Shown: positions 27,030 to 35,589 of the stretch, in pieces
How positions within the stretch are numbered: position 1 is the first letter of the stretch
How the letters are laid out: every line of letters starts with the position of its first letter
The notes under the pieces: model-generated
The model's input: only the letters and a program-made list of their open reading frames with translations
Databases searched by the model: none
Told to the model about the DNA's origin: nothing
Made by a program: the position numbers and the translations under genes
Assembly: GCA_010692635.1 (NCBI GenBank)
Contig: JAAHGL010000050.1
Location: 1-42,948, forward strand
DNA from: Symploca sp. SIO2C1
Lineage (GTDB): Bacteria; Cyanobacteriota; Cyanobacteriia; Cyanobacteriales; Coleofasciculaceae
Direction: 5' to 3'
Length of the DNA stretch: 42,948 bases

Positions 27030-27118
27030 GCCATATCGTCGGAGTTTAAACCCGGCAATTTGCCGTATATAATAGAAATTGTAAGCCCTTAATAAGATTT
27101 ATAGTTTGTCGATATGGC
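27030..27118 (+). promoter_or_regulatory. tacAT promoter with palindromic operator
   Basis: A sigma-70-like promoter is visible: TTTAAA (27045-27050) and TATAAT (27068-27073), 17 bp apart. The spacer holds the perfect palindrome CGGCAATTTGCCG (27053-27065). A second inverted pair, GCCATATCG (27030-27038) and CGATATGGC (27110-27118), brackets the region, with the right arm over the start codon. Binding of the ribbon-helix-helix antitoxin here would block transcription, the usual autoregulation of such operons. Confidence 0.65.
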
Positions 27119-27401
27119 TACTACGACTAACTCAAAACGAATGGCGAGACTTGAGGCTCGCATTACCCCAGAAACTAAAGCTCTCTTTCAGAAAGCGGCA
27201 AATCTGGAAGGGCGTACTTTAACGGATTTTGTCGTTGCAAGTGTTCAAGCAGAAGCTAGCCGAGTCATTCAGAAACATCAAATGCTTAAGCTGAGTGTTG
27301 AGGATAGCGAAGCTTTTGTCGATGCACTCCTTAGTCCTCCGAAGCCTAATGATTCTCTGAAATCAGCAGCTCTACGATACAAGGAAGTTATGTCAGTTTG
27401 A
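27114..27401 (+). CDS. TacA-type (DUF1778) antitoxin
   Basis: This 95-residue protein has a ribbon-helix-helix N-terminus (RMARLEARITPETKALFQKAANLEGRTLTDFVVASVQAEA), which dimerises and binds the operator. The C-terminal tail (LSVEDSEAFVDALLSPPKPNDSLKSAALRYKEV) occludes the acetyltransferase toxin. It overlaps the toxin ATG by one base (TGATG). The family and gene pairing are standard for TacA-TacT/AtaR-AtaT modules. Confidence 0.9.
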   Translation: MATTTNSKRMARLEARITPETKALFQKAANLEGRTLTDFVVASVQAEASRVIQKHQMLKLSVEDSEAFVDALLSPPKPNDSLKSAALRYKEVMSV

Positions 27402-27919
27402 TGGTTTTAACAATCGAGCCACTTGATGCTCGGAAGCATATTCGTTCCGGTTTTTCCTGCGGCAAGGATAGCTTAGATAACTACATAAGTAAGCAAGCAT
27501 CTCAAGATCTCAAAAGACGAGTCACAACTGTGTTTGTTTTGATTGATGATCCTGATTTTAATATTTTGGCATATTATACGCTTTCTTCATTCACTGTTGA
27601 TATTACAGCTTTAGACAAAGCTTTCGCAAAAAAATTGCCACGTTACCCACTATTGACAGCTACACTATTGGGTCGTTTAGCTGTTGATAATAAGCATAAA
27701 GGTAAGGGATTTGGAGAGCTAATGTTGATGGATGCTCTTAAAAAGTCGCTGAATGTCTCTAAGCAAGTTACCTCTCTAGCTATGATAACTGAAGCTTTAG
27801 ATACGCAAGCCTTGAATTTTTATAAAAAGTATGGTTTTAAACAGTTTAAGCAAAATCATATGAAGCTATATTTCCCCATAAAATCTATTGAAGAACTTTG
27901 TCGAACTCTCGATATCTAG
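27401..27919 (+). CDS. GNAT acetyltransferase toxin (TacT/AtaT type)
   Basis: This 172-residue protein belongs to the toxin branch of GNAT enzymes, which acetylate the amino acid on charged tRNA and so block translation. Seen are CGKDSLDNYISKQASQDLKRRVTTVFV at the N-terminus, the acetyl-CoA motif LLGRLAVDNKHKGKGFGELMLMDAL, and FYKKYGFKQF with the catalytic-type Tyr. ATG 27401 is chosen over the TTG one codon upstream. The gene appears intact beside its antitoxin. Confidence 0.88.
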   Translation: MVLTIEPLDARKHIRSGFSCGKDSLDNYISKQASQDLKRRVTTVFVLIDDPDFNILAYYTLSSFTVDITALDKAFAKKLPRYPLLTATLLGRLAVDNKHKGKGFGELMLMDALKKSLNVSKQVTSLAMITEALDTQALNFYKKYGFKQFKQNHMKLYFPIKSIEELCRTLDI

Positions 27920-28007
27920 TCTTTTATATCATAGGGATTCCAGACTGAATGAAACATCCACAATTGGTCACTTAACAACCAACTCGTTAAATATTTCAAG
28001 TATCACT

Positions 28008-28223
28008 ATGCCAGAACTAATTATTATCATTGCTGCAGTAATTGTCTCCTGGCTAGTTTTTACCTGGCTGATTAAAGTTGTGAAAGCCAGTATTGCAACT
28101 GCCATCATTGTGACTATTATTGTACTACTGTTACAACTACTCTTTGGCGTTGAGCCATCTGAGCTATGGCAGCAAATTACTCAACTGCCTCAAACCATTT
28201 GGCAACTTGTCGATGGTAAGTGA
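28008..28223 (+). CDS. Small membrane protein
   Basis: This is a 71-residue protein starting at ATG 28008. The frame is open further upstream into the toxin gene, but that part is not protein-like. Two adjacent hydrophobic segments (ELIIIIAAVIVSWLVFTWLI and TAIIVTIIVLLLQLLFGV) predict a double-span hairpin with a short soluble tail containing ELWQQITQLPQTIWQ. It resembles small conserved cyanobacterial membrane proteins of unknown role. It need not belong to the toxin-antitoxin module. Confidence 0.65.
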   Translation: MPELIIIIAAVIVSWLVFTWLIKVVKASIATAIIVTIIVLLLQLLFGVEPSELWQQITQLPQTIWQLVDGK

Positions 28224-28332
28224 TACAGCGGTTTTCATCTAAGTGAAGTACATAATTTGTCGCTTGAAGGCAGGAGGCAGAGGGCAGAAGGCAGAAGTAA
28301 GATGTACCTCATTAAGCTGCAAAGTGCTGTAT
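28223..28332. mobile_element. Degenerate MITE with GATACAGC ends
   Basis: GATACAGC (28223-28230) and its continuation to about 28254 are matched imperfectly by the inverse of 28302-28332 (around 70% by eye). The interior has GGCAGAAG-type short repeats. There is no gene. The left end touches the stop codon of the small membrane protein. Confidence 0.55.
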
Positions 28333-28448
28333 CCCTCTTCTGTCACTTTCCGAAATTCTCACGAAATTCCGTCATTACAGGCAACGAGACTTAACGAGAG
28401 AATCAGGGTTTGACCCCCATTTTTCCGAGTCTGACAGAAGAGGGGTAT
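28329..28448. mobile_element. 112-bp MITE with 4-bp target duplication
   Basis: Inverted ends CCCTCTTCTGTCA (28333-28345) and TGACAGAAGAGGG (28432-28444) are flanked on both sides by GTAT (28329-28332, 28445-28448). The left duplication lies in the right end of the preceding element, so this one inserted at or next to it. Confidence 0.8.
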
Positions 28449-28499
28449 ATAGGTTTGCTTACCATATTTTGGTCAAAACTTAAGAGGTGTTTATCCTAA

Positions 28500-28913
28500 T
28501 TAAACTAGGGAGTGTAAGGTAGTGAGGATATCTTTGAGTTGGACTTCTCGTACACACTCAATCGCTTCCTCCAGACTAAACCATTGGCGCTTCCTGTATT
28601 GAGCTTCTAACCAATCTTCTAACACTGTTTCCACTGGCATTAAAAATACCTCAACTCGGCAGATACTTCCTTGTTTGGGATAGTCGTAAGTACCTATCAA
28701 CGTCGGCAAAACTTCACCAATCACTCCTGCTTCTTCCCAAGCTTCCTTTGCAGCTGAGTCTTGAGGAATCATTCCTGGTTCAATCATTCCTTTGGGAATA
28801 ATCCAGCGTTTGCTATTTATGGAAGTAATTAGCAAAACTTCAATGTTTCCCTCTCTGATGCGATAGGGAATCACTCCAGATTGTTCAATATATGAAGATG
28901 GTTTATGATTCAT
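28500..28913 (-). CDS. Nudix hydrolase
   Basis: This 137-residue single-domain Nudix protein hydrolyses a nucleoside diphosphate linked to another moiety, substrate unknown. The Nudix helix region reads KGMIEPGMIPQDSAAKEAWEEAGV, with the metal-binding EEAG core; the classical Arg is Lys, as in the GxIEPGxxxxxSAAKEAxEEAG subfamily. It begins with a typical SGVIPYRI strand. It lies 36 bp downstream of the OmpA-like gene on the same strand and may be cotranscribed with it. Confidence 0.87.
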   Translation of the reverse strand: MNHKPSSYIEQSGVIPYRIREGNIEVLLITSINSKRWIIPKGMIEPGMIPQDSAAKEAWEEAGVIGEVLPTLIGTYDYPKQGSICRVEVFLMPVETVLEDWLEAQYRKRQWFSLEEAIECVREVQLKDILTTLHSLV

Positions 28914-28949
28914 GAATGATTAGTGAAACTTGAATTTAAATATTGTTTT

Positions 28950-29828
28950 TTACTCAACAACAGCAATTTCAAGGCGACGATTGCGTTGTTGGTTAGCAGG
29001 ATTATCATTTGCTACAAGAGGAAGAGTTTCACCGTAACCAACAACCAGCCAACGGTATTCATCTCCCAAGGCATTGGCAAGATATTGCTCAATAGCTTTG
29101 GCACGGCGAAATGACAATTCCCGATTATCTTCCGCTTCTTTAGTCCCATCGGTATAGGCAGCAATGCGGATCGTACTCGAAGGATAGTCCCGCAAATCGG
29201 CGATGATTTTGTCTAAAATTAAACTTGCTTCAGGTCGCAAAATGCTGTTATCCAGTTCAAAGAGGGCATCACTGGGTAAAGTTACCTTTAACTTGTCAGT
29301 TGACAAGACAGACTCCGAAGAGCTGGTGGTTTCATTAGCACTACCATTAGAAACCGAGACATTGGTGATAGGAGCAGATTCTCTTTGAATTTGCTGGGAA
29401 AGATCTTGAAGCCGTGTTTCTAGTATTTCATTAGGGCTAGTAATACCCAGTTGTGTTTCCAGATTGGCAACACCATCTCTCAAAGCCTGTTGCTGCTCCT
29501 GTAACTTGGTTAGCTCAGTTTGTACCTGCTGTTTTTGTTCTGCAGTCAGCTGTAGTGCCGGATTCGCAGTATCCGGCACAGGGGTTAAGGTAGAATTACT
29601 AGCAATAACTGGTGTCCCATTTTCAAAACTCTCTATTAATCTAAGAAGTAGAGGTTTGTCTGGATTAGTACTGGGATAGAAGTTGGCAAGGACAATTCCG
29701 ACAATGATGGCTAAACCCCCACTTACTCCCAGTAGTAGCAGTCTAACAATCAAGGTTACTAACCAAGAAAATCTACCCGTCGATTTTTTCGGAGCAGTTT
29801 GAGCTGCTGAATTAGCCGATTGAGTCAC
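28950..29828 (-). CDS. OmpA-domain, membrane-anchored protein
   Basis: This 292-residue protein has a short basic cytoplasmic tail, one long hydrophobic span (about 22-50), a Gln/Leu coiled coil (about 95-140), a Ser/Asn-rich linker, and a C-terminal OmpA peptidoglycan-binding domain (about 185-292). The last carries RIAAYTDG, ELSFRRAKAIEQYL, VVGYGETLPLVAN and NRRLEIAV. It is probably anchored in the plasma membrane and reaches the wall, as in MotB-like or envelope-tethering proteins. There is no MotA partner in the window. Confidence 0.83.
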   Translation of the reverse strand: MTQSANSAAQTAPKKSTGRFSWLVTLIVRLLLLGVSGGLAIIVGIVLANFYPSTNPDKPLLLRLIESFENGTPVIASNSTLTPVPDTANPALQLTAEQKQQVQTELTKLQEQQQALRDGVANLETQLGITSPNEILETRLQDLSQQIQRESAPITNVSVSNGSANETTSSSESVLSTDKLKVTLPSDALFELDNSILRPEASLILDKIIADLRDYPSSTIRIAAYTDGTKEAEDNRELSFRRAKAIEQYLANALGDEYRWLVVGYGETLPLVANDNPANQQRNRRLEIAVVE

Positions 29829-30120
29829 TGATTTCTCCGAATTTTATCCAGACAATGGAACAACAACAAAGACTATAAAAAATTTAGATACTACTACTCT
29901 GACTATAAAGTCAGTAATTATATCACTAAAATCAGGATATTGCACAAAAAATTGTAAACTCAGAGTGAAAACTTTCGTAAAAGAGTACGTTCAGAAATTC
30001 TGCTCTTGATATATATATTAAAACTAAGGCAGACAACTGTAGTTTTTTAAGCATTGCCCATAACACAAGAGAAGTGATTTAGCAATTTAGCCATCTATCA
30101 ATTTACACTTCCTCAGCTCC
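29829..30120. other. AT-rich upstream region of the OmpA-like gene
   Basis: No gene or clear repeat is seen. It must contain the promoter for the minus-strand OmpA-like gene. A run of TATATATATT lies near 30010. Confidence 0.35.
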
Positions 30121-30289
30121 TCAAGAGCTCCCCAGGAGCGCTTCGCGCCCCCAATTGACTTTTGAGAAACAATTCTCTTCCCTGTTACCTGACTCGGAGA
30201 CTCGGTGATAATTGCAGAGATTAGCTATTAGCCATTAGCCATTAGCCATTAGCTATTAGCCATTAGCTTTGAGCGTGTTTCTCGAGAGT
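30121..30289. repeat. Composite repeat element A with ATTAGCC heptamers
   Basis: The left border (30121-30157, starting TCAAGAGCTCCCCAGGAGCG) matches 34171-34207 with one difference. The right border TTTCTCGAGAGT (30278-30289) matches 34294-34305. Between them are seven ATTAGCC/ATTAGCT heptamers (30220-30268). Element B carries a different heptamer. Confidence 0.75.
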
Positions 30290-30329
30290 GTCCTTTATAT
30301 TCAAGTTTCCTGAAGAAATAATCCCCAAC

Positions 30330-31019
30330 ATGATTCAAATAGGAGTGCAAGTTGACCCCATCAATAGTCCCCATCCTGTCCCTTGGAGTTGGGTATTGGC
30401 GACTCACGCTGAAGTTAGTGCTAACGGGTCTGTTAGTGTACGGTATTATCGCAGTCATTCATTAATTTCTCCAGATGGTAAGTATGCTGCCTACAGTCGT
30501 CTTCAGATGAAGGGAGAACCGGAACTGCACCGCAGCCGTGTTACTAGTGTGATGTTCGTAGAAAACTTGCAGACTGGAGATTTGCGAACAATCACGGCAT
30601 CCTCTCCCCTGGCAGATAATCCCTTAACTAGTAGTGAAGAAGCTTATCTGCCAGGAACATTCTCAATTTTGCTTCCAGTTTCCTGGTCAAATTCCAGCGA
30701 TCGCGTTTTAGCACGACAGTTTGAAGGTCTACTGAGCGCCTCAGATGCTTCCGATTATGCCGTAGTCTGGGATTGTAAGCAAAATGATCTCAGCACTATA
30801 GCACCCAAGGGAATTGATTACACCTATGCCGTACTACTGGGTTGGAGTGAGAATAACCCAGAGCAAGTCATCTTTCGTGCTGGTGAATTGGGTGATGAGA
30901 ATTGGTCAATGTGGAGTGTTGCTCTCAATGGTCAAACTATTCTTGCTGTTGAAGAAAAGCCAATTGTTTTTGGTCAAGTAGTTAACCACGTTTGGGCAGG
31001 TCCTCAGGCAGCTTGGTAG
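30330..31019 (+). CDS. Conserved hypothetical protein
   Basis: ATG 30330 gives 229 residues; the frame also opens at GTG 30288, but that lies inside a repeat element. It is soluble with no signal peptide. The sequence alternates strands with SPDGKYAAYSRLQM, VMFVENLQTGDLRTI, YAVVWDCKQNDLSTI and WSMWSVALNGQTI. This pattern resembles propeller-type repeats of the TolB/WD kind, where each blade reports a value about stored data. I recall similar uncharacterised cyanobacterial proteins but can assign no function. A MITE starts a few bases after the stop. Confidence 0.7.
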   Translation: MIQIGVQVDPINSPHPVPWSWVLATHAEVSANGSVSVRYYRSHSLISPDGKYAAYSRLQMKGEPELHRSRVTSVMFVENLQTGDLRTITASSPLADNPLTSSEEAYLPGTFSILLPVSWSNSSDRVLARQFEGLLSASDASDYAVVWDCKQNDLSTIAPKGIDYTYAVLLGWSENNPEQVIFRAGELGDENWSMWSVALNGQTILAVEEKPIVFGQVVNHVWAGPQAAW

Positions 31020-31020
31020 G

Positions 31021-31304
31021 GGCTGCTGGGGTGAGGTGAAAAAAGGAGTGGGAGAGCTTTTTTGAGTAATGAGCGTCTGACGACGCAGGGAGCAGGGTAA
31101 AATTCCACGTCGAAAAAGAGAATAAGAAACAAGTCAGTTTCCCTTAGAGCCTTCTGCCTTCTGCCCTCTGCCTCCTGCCTTCTTTCTGGAGAGTAATGAG
31201 TAATGAGTGAAGAAACTTTTGTCAAATCCTCTTGCCTTAGATCCCTCTGCCTTCTGACTTATTTCTTGAAAGCCACTGTAAATTTCACCTCACCCCGGCT
31301 GCTG
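31021..31304. mobile_element. 268-bp MITE with GGGTGAGGTGAAA ends
   Basis: Inverted ends GGGGTGAGGTGAAA (31028-31041) and TTTCACCTCACCCC (31283-31296) are flanked by the direct repeat GGCTGCTG (31021-31028 and 31297-31304), a 7-8 bp target duplication. The interior contains CTTCTGC-type heptamers and no transposase. The left 48 bp recurs exactly at 38539-38586. Confidence 0.82.
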
Positions 31305-31318
31305 TTGACACTCGGCGG

Positions 31319-31374
31319 TCCTTCTAGGACGCCTTGTCCTAGAAGGATGGGGTTTCAAACCCATTTTTTCGATG
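31319..31374. mobile_element. IS200/IS605-like end fragment
   Basis: A perfect 12-bp stem TCCTTCTAGGAC/GTCCTAGAAGGA (31319-31330, 31336-31347, 5-base loop) is followed by GGGGTTTCAAACCC. The segment from 31336 matches the mini element end at 5806-5843 with two differences. It lies about 75 bp before the copper ATPase gene. Confidence 0.6.
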
Positions 31375-31447
31375 ATCTAAATCTATAATCTGATGGACTT
31401 TTGAAAAGCACTACAATACTGAGAAAGATTAAAGGCGTATATTTTCT

Positions 31448-33853
31448 ATGCAAGTTTCTCCAGAGAAAGTGGTAGCTCCTGCTAACCTACCAATAGAAAA
31501 AATCACCTTAGATGTCACTGGGATGAAATGTGCTGGCTGCGTCAGTGTCGTGGAAAGACAATTGAGTCTTAATCCTGGTGTTATTGATGCTCAGGTCAAT
31601 CTGCTGACTGAGGTAGCAGTTGTAGACTGTCAAACTGATATTGTTGACCCAGTAGTATTAGTTGAGCAGCTAACAGCAAAAGGTTTTCCCTCTCAGCTTC
31701 GTTCTCCTCAAGCAGGTACATCAACACCTACTTCTGAATCTACGTTGACTCCAGCTCAGAGGCATGAACAAGAAGCCCGGGCTCAACTCCGGCAATTGCT
31801 AATAGCTGGTATTCTCATCTTCTTCTCAATATTAGGGCATATTGGTCATTGGTTTGATGGGCCGATGCTACCTGTATTGAGTAATATTTGGTTCCACTGG
31901 GGGCTGGCAACCTTGACTTTGTTGGTGCCAGGGCGTCCGATTTTGGTGGATGGTTGGCGCACCTTCTGGCATCAATCTCCCAATATGAACACTTTGGTAG
32001 GTCTAGGGGCCTTTGCTGCTTATGCTGCTAGTAGTGTAGCCTTGTTCTTTCCCCACTTGGGGTGGGAGTGCTTTTTTGCTGAGCCGGTGATGATGTTGAG
32101 TTTCATTCTCTTGGGGCGTACCTTAGAGCAAAGAGCTAGACGTCGAGCATCAGCTTCTTTTGAGTCTCTGTTAGCATTACAACCCCAGGTAGCATGTTTA
32201 ATTGGTAGCTCAACACCAATAACTGAGGTAACTGAGCAACCAGGAATCGAAATTCCTGTAGAGCAAGTCCGGGTAGGTGAGTGGTTGAGAGTCTTACCAG
32301 GGGAAAAAGTGCCGGTAGACGGAGAAGTGGTTGCAGGTAAGTCTTTAGTCGATGAGTCCATGTTGACGGGAGAACCGTTGCCGGTATCGAAGCAAGCAGG
32401 AGACAAAGTTACTGGTGGCACATTGAATCAGTCAGGAGTAATTGTCCTCAAAGCAATCCGAACTGGTTCCGAGACAACCCTGGCACAGATTGTGGCATTA
32501 GTTGAATCAGCTCAAACCCGTAAGGCTCCCATACAGCAGTTAGCAGATACTGTAGCAGGATACTTCAGTTATGGTGTTTTAGCGATCGCTTCGTTAACCT
32601 TCCTCTTTTGGTATCTTTTGGGCACCAAAATCTGGCCTGAGGTTTTGTTACCAATGACAGGAGGGTTAGCTCACAATATGCCCATGCCGACGTCAATATC
32701 GACTTCTCCTTTACTCCTGAGCATCAAACTCGCGATCGCAGTTTTAGTAATTGCCTGTCCCTGTGCTTTGGGATTAGCAACACCAACGGCAATTCTAGTC
32801 GGTACCAGCCTTGGTGCAGAAAGGGGTCTATTAATCAAAGGTGGTGATATTTTAGAACGGATTCATCAACTTGATACAATTATTTTTGATAAGACAGGCA
32901 CTCTCACCACTGGTGAACCCACTGTTACCGATTGTCTGCCGCTACCGGAATCAAATCAAATTGGTGAATTTACTTCACACCGACTGCTACAAGTGGCAGC
33001 AGCAGCGGAAAGTGGTACATCTCACCCCCTAGCGTTAGCAATTTGTAATAAAGCCCAGCAGCAGCAGTTACCAATGTTGACTGCTCAGGATTTTTACACC
33101 GAAGCAGGACTAGGAATATCAGCTTTGGTGGAAAATCAGCGGGTGTTCTTAGGAAATGCTGAGTGGTTGAGTGAGCAAGGGGTGAAGATTAGTGATCTAG
33201 TCCAGGCTCAAGTACAGAACCTTCTAGATGCGGGAAAAACAGTGGTTTACCTAGCAGTAGAGGGTTTACTCGTTGGAGTAATTGCTGTAACAGATGTTCC
33301 CAGAACTGGAGCAAAAGAGACAGTTAAACTCCTTAAAGATATGGGATTCCGGGTAATGTTGCTAACTGGAGATCAACCAAACTCCGCTGCTGCTATTGCT
33401 CAAAACCTATTAATTTCGCCTAACGATGTGATTGCCGGAGTGCGCCCCAATGGTAAAGCTGCCGCCATCGCTCAACTGCAAAACCAGGGATGCCGGGTAG
33501 CTATGGTTGGCGATGGCATTAATGATGGCCCAGCTTTGGCACAAGCAGATGTTGGCATTTCCCTAAATGGGAGTACCGATGTTGCAGTAGAAACTGCTGG
33601 AATTATCCTCATGCGTAACCGTGTACTAGATGTAGTTGAGTCCATCAAGCTCTCAAGGGCTACCTTCAAGAAAATTCGTCAAAATCTCTTCTGGGCTTTC
33701 GGTTACAATGTTTTGGGTATCCCTGCTGCCTGTGGGATACTGCTACCAGTATTTGGCATTGCTCTGTCTCCTTCTGCTGCCGGTGCTTTAATGGCTTTCA
33801 GCTCTGTTAGTGTGGTCACAAACTCCCTATTACTGCGTACTAGTAAGCATTGA
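31448..33853 (+). CDS. Copper-transporting P1B-type ATPase (CtaA-like)
   Basis: This 801-residue heavy-metal ATPase has an N-terminal HMA domain with GMKCAGC, then eight predicted membrane spans and the actuator TGEPLPV. The metal site CPC sits in [14 protein letters not shown], followed by the phosphorylation motif DKTGTLT, the HP motif in SHPLALAI, and [19 protein letters not shown] with a CxxC HMA domain indicates Cu(I). Cyanobacteria carry CtaA (plasma membrane) and PacS (thylakoid) to supply plastocyanin and cytochrome oxidase; the length and N-terminus favour CtaA, but this is not certain. A Met/His-rich loop precedes the CPC span. Confidence 0.9.
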   Translation: MQVSPEKVVAPANLPIEKITLDVTGMKCAGCVSVVERQLSLNPGVIDAQVNLLTEVAVVDCQTDIVDPVVLVEQLTAKGFPSQLRSPQAGTSTPTSESTLTPAQRHEQEARAQLRQLLIAGILIFFSILGHIGHWFDGPMLPVLSNIWFHWGLATLTLLVPGRPILVDGWRTFWHQSPNMNTLVGLGAFAAYAASSVALFFPHLGWECFFAEPVMMLSFILLGRTLEQRARRRASASFESLLALQPQVACLIGSSTPITEVTEQPGIEIPVEQVRVGEWLRVLPGEKVPVDGEVVAGKSLVDESMLTGEPLPVSKQAGDKVTGGTLNQSGVIVLKAIRTGSETTLAQIVALVESAQTRKAPIQQLADTVAGYFSYGVLAIASLTFLFWYLLGTKIWPEVLLPMTGGLAHNMPMPTSISTSPLLLSIKLAIAVLVIACPCALGLATPTAILVGTSLGAERGLLIKGGDILERIHQLDTIIFDKTGTLTTGEPTVTDCLPLPESNQIGEFTSHRLLQVAAAAESGTSHPLALAICNKAQQQQLPMLTAQDFYTEAGLGISALVENQRVFLGNAEWLSEQGVKISDLVQAQVQNLLDAGKTVVYLAVEGLLVGVIAVTDVPRTGAKETVKLLKDMGFRVMLLTGDQPNSAAAIAQNLLISPNDVIAGVRPNGKAAAIAQLQNQGCRVAMVGDGINDGPALAQADVGISLNGSTDVAVETAGIILMRNRVLDVVESIKLSRATFKKIRQNLFWAFGYNVLGIPAACGILLPVFGIALSPSAAGALMAFSSVSVVTNSLLLRTSKH

Positions 33854-34170
33854 GATTTGAGATTTAAGCTGTTCTCGACGTCTGCTTACTCATTTCTCCA
33901 CCCTTTTGTTCCTTCACCCTTTGATTGGTCACGTTTCTAATTGTCTCAAAACTTGGCTCTAAAGTACTGAGTACCGAATTGATGTGCCAAAATAGGGAAT
34001 GGCAAGTTATAAATAATGAAAGCAGGAGTCAGAGTAAGCAGATATTTTTATCTCTCTTCAGCGTCAGGAAAACTGTCACTTGGGAGTCTATACCATTGGC
34101 TCCATAAATGCTAAGAGTTATTTAGTGAGGTAACCACTCGGTTAATGAGCAGTAACCAGGAGAGACTTAC
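33854..34170. other. Intergenic region after the copper ATPase
   Basis: Apart from element B downstream of it, I see no gene, RNA or clear regulatory site in this stretch. Confidence 0.35.
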
Positions 34171-34305
34171 TCAAGAGCTCCCCAGGAGCGCTTGGCGCCC
34201 CCAATTGCAATTGAGAAACAATATCTCCTTCCTACCTTCTACCTCCTTCATCCTTCCTCGCCTTCTGCCTCCTGCCTCCTGCCTCCTGCCTTCTTTCTCG
34301 AGAGT
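34171..34305. repeat. Composite repeat element B with CCTCCTG heptamers
   Basis: It has the same borders as element A (30121-30289) but a pyrimidine-rich core with GCCTCCTG-type repeats (34261-34292). It lies upstream of the FHA gene. Similar CTTCTGCC repeats also occur inside the MITE at 31028-31296. Confidence 0.75.
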
Positions 34306-34391
34306 CTAGAAAAGCTGACTCACAAGTGTGCCAGTGTGAATAAGCAAGAGCATTTTTCTCAACTGACTGCATTCTCTATTACTTTTTTTCG

Positions 34392-34829
34392 ATGGCTACA
34401 CAATCAAATCACGAACATGTATTGATTATTGAGGACGACAAGGGACGTAAAGAATATCCTTTGGAAGAGAACGTGTATTCCATCGGCAGAGATCAAAAAT
34501 CTGATATCCGCCTGTTCTCACAGTTTGTCTCTCGTCAACATGCAACTTTAGTGCGCCATGAGCGTGGAGATGGGAGCCCATATTACCGAATTGTCGATGG
34601 CAATGCTAAGGGAAAACCAAGTGCTAACGGACTATTTATTAATGGTCGCAAAACTAAAACTCACGATCTTGAAGATGGAGACAAGATTGAGTTTGGTCCT
34701 AATGTGACGGCTAAATATTTACAGTTCAAGCGGGAGACAACTCCAACTGGACCAATAGATGAGTTTGATATTACTCTGATTAGTCCTGGCTCACTTGGAC
34801 TAGAAGAGGATGGAGATGCTGGCGATTAA
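34392..34829 (+). CDS. FHA-domain protein
   Basis: This 145-residue protein is almost entirely one forkhead-associated domain, which binds phosphothreonine peptides. Seen are YSIGRDQKSDIRL, SRQHATLVRHE, and GLFINGRKTKTHDLEDGDKIEFGP, carrying the conserved Gly-Arg, Ser-Arg-x-His and Asn-Gly positions. The C-terminal ~25 residues are acidic. It probably reads Ser/Thr kinase signals; no kinase is adjacent. Confidence 0.88.
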   Translation: MATQSNHEHVLIIEDDKGRKEYPLEENVYSIGRDQKSDIRLFSQFVSRQHATLVRHERGDGSPYYRIVDGNAKGKPSANGLFINGRKTKTHDLEDGDKIEFGPNVTAKYLQFKRETTPTGPIDEFDITLISPGSLGLEEDGDAGD

Positions 34830-34865
34830 AGGGTAACTTTTAGACGATTTTCAGCTAACCAAAAA

Positions 34866-35213
34866 TTAGCCAGCAACATTTTCTACTAGCTGCCAATGTT
34901 GATTTTTAGAAACCGCTGACTGCACAACCTGAAACATTTGATGGCAATGATTGTCTACTTGGAGAGGTAACTCTTCATTTTTAATGACAAAGTGCATTTG
35001 TACTTCTTGAGGAGTAGCTACCGATTTGTCAATTAATACTTCTACTGTCACTAGCTTAGCAAAGGTGACGTTACCTGGAATCTCTCTTGCCATTAAGTAG
35101 TCCCCAGTATCGTAGATGATGTCGAAATTGCAGGATTGCAAAACCTCAATCAGTGACTGCTGAAGACGCTCAAGGGAAGCTGCAACAATGAAAGAACAAG
35201 TATAGCGAGCCAT
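34866..35213 (-). CDS. Conserved hypothetical protein
   Basis: This 115-residue soluble protein has the pattern RYTCSFIVAASLERLQQSLIEVLQSCNFDIIYDTGDYLMAREIPGN, then strands VTVEVLID and MHFVIKNEE. The alternation of strands and two helices suggests a small alpha/beta fold. I recall similar short proteins in many cyanobacteria, but no function can be assigned. It is convergent with the FHA gene, with 36 bp between the stops. Confidence 0.72.
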   Translation of the reverse strand: MARYTCSFIVAASLERLQQSLIEVLQSCNFDIIYDTGDYLMAREIPGNVTFAKLVTVEVLIDKSVATPQEVQMHFVIKNEELPLQVDNHCHQMFQVVQSAVSKNQHWQLVENVAG

Positions 35214-35469
35214 ATATAACCCTGAAAGTCAGTATAGTTAGACCCTCTTATATTATCGAACCTCTGTTAAGGTCAATGATTAAGAAGGGAGAAGGAGTTG
35301 AGTCGCCCTCAACTGTTATCAGCTACCAGCATTTTAGCGGTTCATCCGGATCAAATTGAATAGGCAGTATGGAATGTTACAGAACAGTAAGCGAACTATA
35401 CCTCTAGTTAGAGTGGGATGGAGCAGTAGGAATTTTAAATCCGCTAAGTTTCCTCAGGTATTATAAGCT

Positions 35470-35589
35470 ACTTAGGACTTACGTCCCGTAACAGAATTAT
35501 GTCATCCTGAGCGATAGCGAAGGATCTCCGAGGGTTCTGAGATCCTTCACTATTGTTCAGCATGAAAGTTGAGTGCGTAAGTCCTACTT
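35470..35589. mobile_element. 112-bp MITE directly before the tmk start codon
   Basis: Inverted ends AGGACTTACG (35474-35483) and CGTAAGTCCT (35576-35585) are each flanked by ACTT (35470-35473, 35586-35589), a 4-bp target duplication. The right copy ends at 35589, so the tmk ATG (35590) is the next base. The interior includes a dispersed sequence (GTCATCCTGAGCGATAGCGA) found inverted at 38699-38734. Confidence 0.85.

Noticed and set aside
27888-28007. Longer start for the small membrane protein
   Set aside because: This part overlaps the acetyltransferase gene, is not protein-like, and the hydrophobic protein starts cleanly at ATG 28008.
31203-31388. Short frame between the MITE and the copper ATPase
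   Set aside because: It lies almost wholly in repeat and IS-end sequence.
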